Below, in pieces: positions 1 to 6,487 of a stretch of DNA of 11,928 nucleotides (the first letter of the stretch is position 1; each line of letters starts with the position of its first letter). This DNA is from Gammaproteobacteria bacterium. Lineage in GTDB: Bacteria > Pseudomonadota > Gammaproteobacteria > Steroidobacterales > Steroidobacteraceae. The stretch is from assembly GCA_005877965.1 (NCBI GenBank), contig VBNP01000042.1:1-11928 (forward strand), given 5' to 3'. Below the pieces are notes generated by a model. That model searched no databases, was not told the DNA's origin, and saw only the letters and a program-made list of their open reading frames with translations. A program made the translations under genes and the position numbers.

Positions 1-790
1 CGCGTGATCGGGGAGCGCGATCAACCGCTCGCCAGGGCGACGGTGGTCATCGAAGGAAACGGCTTGCCGGCCCAGGCGCTCACGGACGAAACCGGAACCG
101 CGCGGCTCACTTTCTTCGGAGGCACGGTCGCGGCAATCCAGACACTGTTTATCAGGTCTGCCGCCAATCATTGGGATCGCCTCATATCCGCGCCGCGCCT
201 CAGCTCCGGTACCAATACCGTCAAGCTGCTACCTCTCTCAGAGTCCTACCCGAACTTTCCCAGTGCGCGACTGGTCGGCTGGGGTCAGCGCCTGATGGGG
301 GTCGATCCGATCGGCGGCCGCTTCACCGGCAGCGGCGTGAGAATCGGTCTCATCGATTCGGGCTGCGACAACTCACATCCGTTGTTGCGGCACGCGCGGC
401 AGGGACTTCACCACCGGCGGCGCAGACACGAGCTGGACCCATGACTTCGTGTCGCACGGGACGCACTGCGCCGGCATCATTAACGCAGCGAGCACCGAAC
501 AGGGCGTCAGCGGCTGCGCGCCCGAGGCCGAGCTGCACGTGCTCAAGGTCATCCCGGAGGGTCGGGTCAGCGATCTGCTGGCGGCGCTGGATGAATGCAT
601 CGAGCGGGAACTCGATCTCATCAACATCAGCGTCGTGAGCGACGGATTCTCCGAGTTGGTGAGCCACAAGCTGCAGGAGGCGCGGCGCAAAGGCATCGCG
701 TGCATCGTGGCAGCGGGCAACTCCGGCGGCCCGCTCGCATTCCCGCGAGCGGCGTGTCGGCGGCAGCGGACAGTGCCGCTGGAGCCCGCT
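1..790 (+). pseudogene. Subtilisin-like serine protease (peptidase S8), frameshifted and 3'-truncated remnant
   Basis: This is the remnant of a subtilase, a family of serine endopeptidases with an Asp/His/Ser triad. Its beginning lies before the window. The first frame shows an N-terminal domain and then GSGVRIGLIDSGCDNSHPLL, whose Asp codon at 355-357 is the catalytic aspartate. That frame loses the family pattern near 385-404. The pattern resumes one frame over as GRDFTTGGADTSW, then SHGTHCAG (catalytic His at 455-457) and VAAGNSGGPLAFP (oxyanion Asn at 719-721). A single one-base shift around 388-404 therefore explains the break. After about 740 the similarity ends, and no GTSMA-type serine motif is found in any forward frame before the facing aminotransferase begins at 792. 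Without the nucleophile the product cannot be an active protease. A sequencing or assembly error could explain the frameshift, but not easily the missing third of the enzyme. Family assignment is firm; pseudogene status is likely. Confidence 0.82.
764..781 (-). terminator. Weak stem-loop just downstream of the aminotransferase
   Basis: CAGCGG and CCGCTG form a 6-bp stem around a 6-nt loop, about 10 bases beyond the stop codon of the minus-strand aminotransferase. No run of T follows on either strand, so it is at best a weak or Rho-assisted terminator or a 3'-end stabiliser. GC-rich DNA yields such stems by chance. Confidence 0.25.
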
Positions 791-791
791 C

Positions 792-2015
792 TCACACCAG
801 CTGCCGGACGCCCGCGACGAGCCGTTCCACCTCGTCCGCGGTCGTATACGCCGCGCAGCCGGCGCGCACCAGGCCATCGCGCTCATGACCCAACACCCGG
901 GCCACAGTGCTCGCGTAGAAGTCGCCGTGCGACACGAATATGCCGCGGGCCGCAAGTTGAGTGGCCACCTCGCCCGCATCCCGGCCGGCGAGGGTGAAGG
1001 AGACCGTGGGTGTGCGGTCGGCCCCCGGCGGCAGTCCGTAGAGCTCGACTCCGGGAATGGCGCGCAAGCCCTCCCACATCCGCCTCAGCAGCTCCGCTCC
1101 GCGCCGCTGCAGACATTGCGACACGCGGCCGAGCCGCTCGCGACGCGGCACGTGAGCCTCCGAGAGGGAGGCGAGAAAGTCGACCGCCGCGGCCGCCCCC
1201 ACGATGCCTTCGTGGTTCAAAGTCCCGGTCTCCAGGCGATCCGGACCCTGCGAGGGCGCGGGTTCAAGTCGGGGTGCGTCCAGTTTATCGAGCAGCTCGC
1301 GTCGCCCCCACAGCACCCCGACGTGCGGCCCGTAGAACTTGTAGGCGGAGCAGGCGTAAAAGTCGCAGTCCCAGGCGCGCACATCGGCCATGTGGTCGCT
1401 GGCGTAGTGGACCCCGTCGACGAACGCCAACGCACCCACCGCATGCGCCTGTTTGACGAGCCGCCCGACGTCGTTGATGGTACCGAGCGCGTTGGAGGCC
1501 GCCCCCACCGCCAGCAGGCGGGTTCCCGGGGTGAGCTTCCTCTCGAGGTCTTCTGCGTCAAGGCACCCATCCTGCGGTCGCATCCTGATGGTGCGCACTT
1601 CAACGCCGCGCTCTTTTGCCAGTGCGCGCCAGGTGTCGGAGTTCGCGTGGTGGTCGAGCTCCGTCACGACCACCACATCCCCCGCTCGCCACTCGCGCCC
1701 GAGTGCGCGGCCGAGATGGAACGTGAGCGTGGTCATGTTGGCTCCGAACACGATCTCGTCCGCAGAACCCCCGATCCAGTCCGCCAGCGCCCCGCGCGCC
1801 TCGAACAGTGCCTGGTCGGTTTCCTGGCTGCTCGGGTACGCCCAGTGGGTGTTCGCGTTGTGCTGCAGCAGGTACTCGGTCATGGCGTCCACCACACGGC
1901 GCGGGACCTGTGTCCCGCCCGGACCATCGAAATAGGCCACCGGATGACCGTTGTGCCTGCGCGCGAGCGCCGGAAAGCGGCGGCGGATCTGGTCAACGCT
2001 GGCAAACTCCGGCAT
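792..2015 (-). CDS. Class V aminotransferase, cysteine desulfurase-like (PLP enzyme)
   Basis: This is a cytosolic fold-type I pyridoxal-phosphate enzyme of about 407 residues, the usual length of the family. Visible motifs are the ring-stacking segment ELDHHANSDTW (His about 122-123), the pyridine-nitrogen aspartate in AFVDGVHYA (about D200), the Schiff-base lysine in CSAYKFYGPHVG (about K226) and the C-terminal small domain ending in AAYTTADEVERLV. It most resembles the 'cysteine desulfurase-like' subgroup rather than IscS or SufS. Where SufS carries its persulfide cysteine, the matching loop reads FVSHGDFYAS and has no Cys, so true desulfurase activity is doubtful and the substrate is unknown. 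The chosen ATG has GGGGAG five bases upstream; an in-frame ATG at 2088-2090 would add 25 residues but lacks a good ribosome binding site. No sulfur-cluster genes flank it. It faces the S8 remnant tail to tail. Confidence 0.9.
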   Translation of the reverse strand: MPEFASVDQIRRRFPALARRHNGHPVAYFDGPGGTQVPRRVVDAMTEYLLQHNANTHWAYPSSQETDQALFEARGALADWIGGSADEIVFGANMTTLTFHLGRALGREWRAGDVVVVTELDHHANSDTWRALAKERGVEVRTIRMRPQDGCLDAEDLERKLTPGTRLLAVGAASNALGTINDVGRLVKQAHAVGALAFVDGVHYASDHMADVRAWDCDFYACSAYKFYGPHVGVLWGRRELLDKLDAPRLEPAPSQGPDRLETGTLNHEGIVGAAAAVDFLASLSEAHVPRRERLGRVSQCLQRRGAELLRRMWEGLRAIPGVELYGLPPGADRTPTVSFTLAGRDAGEVATQLAARGIFVSHGDFYASTVARVLGHERDGLVRAGCAAYTTADEVERLVAGVRQLV

Positions 2016-2020
2016 GGACA

Positions 2021-2026
2021 CTCCCC
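2021..2026 (-). promoter_or_regulatory. Ribosome binding site deciding the aminotransferase start
   Basis: GGGGAG on the minus strand lies five bases before the ATG at 2013-2015. It favours this start over the longer in-frame ATG at 2088-2090. Confidence 0.6.
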
Positions 2027-2145
2027 AGGCAGCGAACGGATGCTCACCTCCCTTGATACTATCGTCAACGCGTGGTGGCGGCACGGTCATGGGGAATCCG
2101 CTGGTGTGGCGCCGCAGGTCGCCCTGACGCGGCGGCCATCCGCGG

Positions 2146-2176
2146 GGCGCCGGCGGGTGCGAGTCCCGCCGGCGCC
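2146..2176 (-). terminator. Perfect 12-bp GC-rich hairpin between phosphoesterase and aminotransferase
   Basis: GGCGCCGGCGGG (2146-2157) and CCCGCCGGCGCC (2165-2176) are exact reverse complements around the 7-base loop TGCGAGT. It lies 42 bases beyond the phosphoesterase stop codon and upstream of the aminotransferase on the same strand. That position suits a transcript end or a processing/stability element. There is no T-run on either side, so it is not a classical intrinsic terminator. The loop and inner stem resemble a tRNA T-arm (see findings), but no intact tRNA can be drawn. The rest of the 203-base gap (2016-2218) shows no gene. Confidence 0.4.
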
Positions 2177-2218
2177 TGATACCGACCCAAGAGCGTTAGC
2201 AACGCAGGTCAGACCACC

Positions 2219-4114
2219 TCAGCCCCCGTCACGACCGAAGTGGAACAGGTCGAACAGGTCGCCGATGGCCGGCATGTTGCGGGGCACATAGGTGTTGTCC
2301 TCGTCCTGCAGCGGATTGGGCAGGTTGTCACGACTGCGCTCGCTCAGCGTGCCGCCGAGCTGCCAGTTGCGTTCGATGAACTTCACGAACGAGGAATGCT
2401 CGTTGTACACGTGGCTGATGTGCCCGCCCGTCGAGAAGGGCGACACGGCGATCATCGGAATGCGCGGCCCGGTGCCGAAGAAATCAACCGGCTGGATGAA
2501 GCCCGAGTCGTAATAGCCGCCGCCTTCGTCCACCGTGACGAAGATCGCGGTCGTGGCCCACAGCTCCCGGTTGCTCTGCGCAAGCTCGATGATGTTCTTG
2601 GCGAACGCCTCGAACAGGCCCCATTTGGAGGACGCCGGGTGTCCGTCCATGGTGCCGTCGGGCTTCACGTAGGCGACCGCCGGGAGCGTCCCATTGGCAA
2701 GATCCGTGAACAGGTCGGTCACGTCCCGCATGTGATCGGCCACCACGGACGGGTAGTTCGACTGATATTCAAACGGGTTGCAGATGTTGCAGTAGCTGCC
2801 GTTGAAGGGGCTGCTCGTTCCGTCGGCGTTGAATCCGCCGCCGTAGTATTTCCACGGAATGTTGTTGGCGGTCAGCACATCGCCGATGCTGCGCTGTGCC
2901 GTCGGTGGCACGACCAGCCCGCTCTGCGGCAGGCCCTTCGGCGTGAAGGCCGGGTCGACGTTGACCGCCTGCCAGTATTCACCCGCGCCACACCGCGTCT
3001 GCAGCCTATAGGGGAGCGACTGCAGATAGCTCGCGATCGCGCCGATCCCCGCTTGCGTCTCATCCGAGCAATTGAACCACTGCGCGCGGTGGGTATAGCG
3101 ATTCAGCGTCCCGGGCTGCGGGTCGGGGTTGTAGATGTTGGCGGCCGCCGGCGTGGCGGGATTGCCATTGCCGTCGCTGAAGAACACCTGGTCGGCGAAG
3201 CCGAGCGGCTGGCTGTCCGGCCCCGTGCCGCCCATCACCGGCTGGTGATAGTTGTCGCTCATCGTGTATTGATCGGCGAGGGACTTGAAGAGCGGCGCAT
3301 CCCCGTTCTGCATGTTGAAGAAGGCCATGGTCTGCCCGGTGTCGTGCGGCGTGCCGCCCGGCGGGGTGCTGTAGGTCGTGGTCACGGCCGATTGCAGGTC
3401 GTGGAGACACCCCGTGGGGTTACTCCTGGACACGTGCTCCGCGTCGATCGCGCAATCCATCTGTTGCACCATCTGGAAATATTGATGGATGGTGTCGCCG
3501 GTGAAGGCATCGAAGGGCATGGTCGGACTCGTGAGCTGGAATGGCCCGGGCGGCAAGGCGTTGACATTCGTGATGCGCGTGTCGGGACCGAGCGTGAAGC
3601 TCAGCCCGGTGCCACCCGTGCCGAACAGAGACTGATCCTGGGGTGGCAACCCGGGGTCCCCGCCCGCAAGGCTCAGGATCCCGATATACGGAGAGACCGC
3701 ACCGACCCCGTTCACGTCCGGCGGCGGCAGCGTGCGATAGAGCGTCTTGTTCGCACGGGCGGCGCTGCTGAAGAATTTGCCGTCATTGGGCGCGGAGCTG
3801 ATCTGGTACTGATGCGCCCTGGCAAAATGCCGTCCGGGCGTACCGTCGGCATTGACGATGCCCTCGGACAGCAGGTTGAGTATTCCCTCCTGTGCGTGCC
3901 GGGGCACGTAGGTCGCGAACAGGTGATCGAAGCTGCGATTCTCGCCGACGATGATGATCACGTGCTTGATCGGTGTGGCGGTCCTGATCGCATCGGCCGG
4001 CGTGTTGGGATCGGCAGCCTGCACGGATGCGGCGAAGGCAAGGGCAGACAGGGCCGCTGCGGATGCGCCGGCGGCGATTCTCGTCCGCCAGATTCTGGTG
4101 AATTGCGAATGCAT
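2219..4114 (-). CDS. Exported phosphoesterase of the acid phosphatase/phospholipase C family
   Basis: This is a 631-residue member of the alkaline-phosphatase-superfamily phosphoesterases (AcpA/PLC type), which hydrolyse phosphate mono- or diesters outside the cytoplasm. An N-terminal signal peptide is clear: a basic start, an Ala/Leu-rich core at about 13-30, and a likely cut after SVQA near residue 34. Mature-protein motifs are KHVIIIVGENRSFDH (metal ligands about E58 and N59), SDNYHQPVMGGTG (T297, in the position of the AcpA/PLC nucleophile by analogy), VTVDEGGGYYD (metal ligands about D529 and E530) and the C-terminal EHSSFVKFIERNW. All key positions appear intact. The chosen ATG has GGGGAGG five bases upstream and is followed directly by the signal peptide; longer in-frame readings add 50 non-signal residues. 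The substrate is not readable: acid phosphatase and phospholipase C are both possible. The 5' leader contains a strong inverted repeat covering the ribosome binding site. Confidence 0.92.
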   Translation of the reverse strand: MHSQFTRIWRTRIAAGASAAALSALAFAASVQAADPNTPADAIRTATPIKHVIIIVGENRSFDHLFATYVPRHAQEGILNLLSEGIVNADGTPGRHFARAHQYQISSAPNDGKFFSSAARANKTLYRTLPPPDVNGVGAVSPYIGILSLAGGDPGLPPQDQSLFGTGGTGLSFTLGPDTRITNVNALPPGPFQLTSPTMPFDAFTGDTIHQYFQMVQQMDCAIDAEHVSRSNPTGCLHDLQSAVTTTYSTPPGGTPHDTGQTMAFFNMQNGDAPLFKSLADQYTMSDNYHQPVMGGTGPDSQPLGFADQVFFSDGNGNPATPAAANIYNPDPQPGTLNRYTHRAQWFNCSDETQAGIGAIASYLQSLPYRLQTRCGAGEYWQAVNVDPAFTPKGLPQSGLVVPPTAQRSIGDVLTANNIPWKYYGGGFNADGTSSPFNGSYCNICNPFEYQSNYPSVVADHMRDVTDLFTDLANGTLPAVAYVKPDGTMDGHPASSKWGLFEAFAKNIIELAQSNRELWATTAIFVTVDEGGGYYDSGFIQPVDFFGTGPRIPMIAVSPFSTGGHISHVYNEHSSFVKFIERNWQLGGTLSERSRDNLPNPLQDEDNTYVPRNMPAIGDLFDLFHFGRDGG

Positions 4115-4117
4115 ACA

Positions 4118-4150
4118 TTCCTCCCCGGTTGAAATGAGTCCGGGGAGGAA
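4118..4150 (-). promoter_or_regulatory. Inverted repeat sequestering the phosphoesterase ribosome binding site
   Basis: TTCCTCCCCGG (4118-4128) and CCGGGGAGGAA (4140-4150) are perfect 11-base reverse complements around an 11-base loop. In the phosphoesterase mRNA the promoter-proximal arm would pair with CCGGGGAGGAA, which contains the whole Shine-Dalgarno GGGGAGG (4120-4126) only three bases before the ATG. Folding would block ribosome access. This could be a translational on/off switch or, read as DNA, an operator for a dimeric regulator. The structure is plain in the sequence; the function is inferred. Confidence 0.6.
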
Positions 4151-4198
4151 AGCTATGCGCAACAGATGACATGACGGTCTCGGCTTTTTCTCCAAGCG

Positions 4199-4216
4199 GT
4201 GAATCTTTTGTGACAT
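4199..4216 (-). promoter_or_regulatory. Possible Pho-box-like direct repeat upstream of the phosphoesterase
   Basis: Read on the minus strand, ATGTCACAAAAGATTCAC has two TGTCAC-like half sites (TGTCAC and ATTCAC) spaced 11 bases apart with an A-rich middle. This is the geometry of PhoB sites (CTGTCAT repeated every 11 bases). The second half matches poorly. It sits about 85 bases upstream of the start of a phosphate-releasing enzyme, which is why it is listed. No convincing -10/-35 pair was found beside it. Confidence 0.25.
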
Positions 4217-4358
4217 GGCAGCGGCAACGCGGCTCGAAGACCCGGGCGCTGCGGATGCGGCCATCGATCCGCTTGAGGCTGAAGAGTGAAAAGCGACGGC
4301 TTCAACACGACAGTGGCATACTCGACGGCCATTCCCACGGCGCAGACTGAGCTCGAAG

Positions 4359-5888
4359 ATGCGACCTCGCAGGCGAGATTCCCAGCGGGCGGGTACCGTC
4401 GGACAAGCGGAGCGCTCGACGCGCTACCGAAACCTCGTCAACCCCTTCGAGCCGGTAAGGATATTCTCGGACGATCAGCTCGAGAATATGCACCTGGCGG
4501 CGCTGGGCATCCTCGAGCGCCAGGGCATGCGGGTGTTGTCGCCCCGTGGGCGGGCGGTACTGGCGGCCGCGGGCGCCGCCGTGGACGAAGCGAGCCAGAT
4601 GGTCCGGCTCGACCGCGGCCTCGTCACCACGGCCCTGGCGACCGTTCCTGCCGAGGCCAATCTCATTGCGCGCAACCCGGCGCGCTCCTGCCGCGTGGGA
4701 GGCCCCCACGTCGTGTTCGCGCCGGTCGCGGGCCCGCCCAGCGTGAGCGATCTGCAGCGCGGCAAGCGCACCGGCACGATCGAGGATTATCGTGACTTCG
4801 TGCGGCTCTCGCAGGCCTTCGACGTCATTCACGTGCTCGGCCAGATGGTCGAGCCGCAGGACACCACCGTGACCGAGCGTCACCTCGAGACGACATTCGC
4901 GCAGCTCACGCTCGGGGACAAGGTGCCGTATTTCTACTGCCGGGGCGAAGCGCAGCTCGCCGACTGCTTCGCCATGCTGCGCATCGCCCAGGGAATCGAC
5001 GAGGCCACGTTTCGCAGCGAAGCGCACTGCTATTCGATCTGCAACACCAACTCGCCCCTGCAGCTGGACGTGCCCATGACGGACGGCATCATCGAGTTTG
5101 CCGCGCATGGGCAGTTGATGATCGTTACCCCGTTCACCCTCGCCGGCGCGATGGCGCCGATCACGATCGCCGGCGCCCTGACCCTGGCTCATGCGGAAGC
5201 CCTGTTCGGCATCACGCTGTCGCAGATCGTTCGGCCGGGTGCCCCGGTGATGTACGGCAGTTTCACGTCAAACGTCGACATGAAGTCCGGATCACCCGCA
5301 TTCGGCACACCCGAATACGCCAAGGCGGCCTTCGGCGCCGGGCAGCTGGCACGCCGCATCGGTGCGCCGTGGCGCTGCTCGAGCGCGACGGCATCCAACG
5401 CCCCGGACGCGCAGGCGGTGTATGAGTCGCAGATGAGCCTGTGGGGAGCGCTCCTGGGCGGTTGCCATTTCATCCTGCACGCGGCCGGCTGGCTCGAAGG
5501 CGGGCTGACCGCGTCATTCGAGAAGTACATCCTCGATGTTGAAATGCTGCAGATGTTCGCGGAGCTCTTTCAGCCGGTGCTCGCCTCTGCCGAGGAGATC
5601 GGCATCGAGGCCGTTGCGGAGGTGGGTCCCGGGGGCCATTTCTTCGCGGCTGCCCACACCATGCAGCGCTACCGTGACGCCTTCTACACACCCCTGGTGT
5701 CGGACTGGCGCAACTACGGCGCCTGGTCGGATGATGGCGCGAAGACCGCGACCGAGCGCGCGAACTCGCGGTGGCGCGAGACTCTCGCGTCCTTCCAGCC
5801 GCCCGTCCTGGATCCGGCCGTGCATGAAGCGCTGGCGGCGTTCGTCGAACGCCGCCGCCGGGAAGGCGGCGCCGCGCCCGCCTCCTAG
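4359..5888 (+). CDS. Trimethylamine methyltransferase (MttB) family protein, non-pyrrolysine type
   Basis: This 509-residue protein belongs to the MttB superfamily. These TIM-barrel enzymes move a methyl group from trimethylamine or quaternary amines such as glycine betaine to a corrinoid protein. Family features in order are the N-terminal NPFEPVRIFSDDQLENMH with ALGILERQGMRVLSP (about 28-62), the central THF-like barrel segment with TPFTLAGAMAPITIAGAL (about 257-274), PDAQAVYESQ (349-358), HFILHAAGWLEGGL (370-383) and FEKYILDVEML (387-397). Archaeal MttB reads an internal UAG as pyrrolysine; here the only UAG is the terminal stop, so it falls with the bacterial non-Pyl homologues (MtgB-like and others). 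No corrinoid protein, methyltransferase activator or amine transporter is visible nearby, so the substrate cannot be named. The start ATG has only a weak upstream purine patch, but the N-terminal length fits the family. It is divergent from the phosphoesterase, and no clear promoter was seen in the 244-base gap. Confidence 0.9.
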   Translation: MRPRRRDSQRAGTVGQAERSTRYRNLVNPFEPVRIFSDDQLENMHLAALGILERQGMRVLSPRGRAVLAAAGAAVDEASQMVRLDRGLVTTALATVPAEANLIARNPARSCRVGGPHVVFAPVAGPPSVSDLQRGKRTGTIEDYRDFVRLSQAFDVIHVLGQMVEPQDTTVTERHLETTFAQLTLGDKVPYFYCRGEAQLADCFAMLRIAQGIDEATFRSEAHCYSICNTNSPLQLDVPMTDGIIEFAAHGQLMIVTPFTLAGAMAPITIAGALTLAHAEALFGITLSQIVRPGAPVMYGSFTSNVDMKSGSPAFGTPEYAKAAFGAGQLARRIGAPWRCSSATASNAPDAQAVYESQMSLWGALLGGCHFILHAAGWLEGGLTASFEKYILDVEMLQMFAELFQPVLASAEEIGIEAVAEVGPGGHFFAAAHTMQRYRDAFYTPLVSDWRNYGAWSDDGAKTATERANSRWRETLASFQPPVLDPAVHEALAAFVERRRREGGAAPAS

Positions 5889-6002
5889 GGGCCGGAGGAA
5901 GTCAGGCAAGCTTGCGTGCACTAGTTGCGGAACAGCAGCGCAAACAGACCCAGGGACGCACCATCGGCGTCGGCGCTGAAGGGGCCTCGAAATCGAGATT
6001 CA

Positions 6003-6041
6003 GGTCACGCTCACTGTGACCACTTGCACACTTCCGGCAAG
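6003..6041. repeat. Two adjacent short inverted repeats in the 234-base gap after mttB-like gene
   Basis: GGTCAC (6003-6008) pairs with GTGACC (6016-6021), and two bases on CTTGC (6023-6027) pairs with GCAAG (6037-6041). A third tiny dyad, CTCGA-AA-TCGAG, sits at 5986-5997. None has a T-run. They may be ends of the upstream transcript or protein-binding sites near the next gene's promoter. Otherwise the 5889-6122 stretch holds no gene. Confidence 0.35.
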
Positions 6042-6070
6042 TCCCCATACTGAGCGAGCACCTGCGTCGT

Positions 6071-6092
6071 TATAAGGTAAAGATTCCTTACC
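6071..6092 (+). promoter_or_regulatory. Possible -10 element with overlapping operator-like dyad
   Basis: TATAAG at 6071-6076 is a good -10 hexamer candidate in otherwise GC-rich DNA, 46 bases before the start of the small downstream gene. GGTAA (6076-6080) and TTACC (6088-6092) form a 5-bp dyad with a 7-base centre directly downstream of it, where a repressor would interfere. No good -35 hexamer lies at the usual distance, so the promoter is only a candidate. Confidence 0.3.
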
Positions 6093-6122
6093 GACTGTGT
6101 GGCCCTCAAACAGGACATAGCC

Positions 6123-6458
6123 ATGCGCGACCCAAGCCACCCCAAGCCAGGCATTCGCCCACCCGGTAGCGTCGCTCCCAAGCCGGGCGCGCAGGGTACG
6201 GCTGCGCCCCCGCGTGCCGGCGGCGCCGGGAAAGTCGTTCACGATGACCGCGGCCACGCCGTGTGGCAGTGGGTCAAGGAGACCAGCCGCATCGCCATCG
6301 AAAGCACTTCGCGGCTGCTTCGCAAACTCGAGGCGCCGGAGCTGAAGATGGAAGACACCAAGGACCAGGAGGTGCGGATCACGCCGGATCCCAGCGCTGG
6401 CGGCGGTTACGATCCCTATAACCAGCGAGTCAAACCACCGAGGTCGGGCCGCAAATAG
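6123..6458 (+). CDS. Small conserved-looking protein of unknown function (111 aa)
   Basis: The function is not known. The 111-residue product is soluble, with no signal peptide or membrane segment. It has three parts: a Pro/Gly/Ala-rich flexible N-terminus (1-36); a charged, probably helical middle, VVHDDRGHAVWQWVKETSRI continuing to LLRKLEAPELKMEDTKDQE (38-83); and a Gly/Pro-rich tail with GGGYDPYNQ (93-101). The middle and tail resemble, from memory, an uncharacterised small protein found in Proteobacteria; a database search would settle this. The ATG is preceded by AGGA at seven bases. A GTG at 6099 would add eight residues but has weaker signals. Its codon use fits the window and it does not overlap another gene. 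It ends 29 bases before the stop of the facing dehydrogenase. A helical segment between disordered ends would suit a partner-binding role, but that is speculation. Confidence 0.8.
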   Translation: MRDPSHPKPGIRPPGSVAPKPGAQGTAAPPRAGGAGKVVHDDRGHAVWQWVKETSRIAIESTSRLLRKLEAPELKMEDTKDQEVRITPDPSAGGGYDPYNQRVKPPRSGRK

Positions 6459-6487
6459 AGCTTCGCCGGGCAGTCGATCGGTCTGCT

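Noticed and set aside
2108..2177. A tRNA-Gly(GCC) gene
   Set aside because: The acceptor, anticodon and T stems can be drawn, but the D-arm is too short, T33 is missing, the T-loop is off-consensus and no CCA follows. It is kept only as a structural observation.
885..2291. A 468-codon open frame on the plus strand, opposite the aminotransferase
   Set aside because: Its composition is typical of an antisense shadow, it has no motifs, and the minus-strand enzyme accounts for the region.
2240..4132. A 630-codon open frame on the plus strand, opposite the phosphoesterase
   Set aside because: It lies fully antisense to a gene with clear family motifs and a signal peptide, is Arg/Val/Gly-rich with no recognisable domain, and is the kind of shadow frame expected in GC-rich DNA.
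4155..4169. Four-codon frame (MRNR) with a strong ribosome binding site on the plus strand
   Set aside because: The ribosome binding site is the mirror arm of the inverted repeat, and so short a frame cannot be supported as a gene from sequence alone.
4286..4795. Plus-strand frame beginning just upstream of the MttB-like gene, a possible leader peptide
   Set aside because: It overlaps the real gene in another frame, turns into low-complexity Arg/Gly/Pro sequence, and has no ribosome binding site at its GTG.
5886..5888. The UAG ending the MttB-like gene as a pyrrolysine codon
   Set aside because: It lies at the natural C-terminus after all family motifs; reading through adds only 11 codons before another stop.
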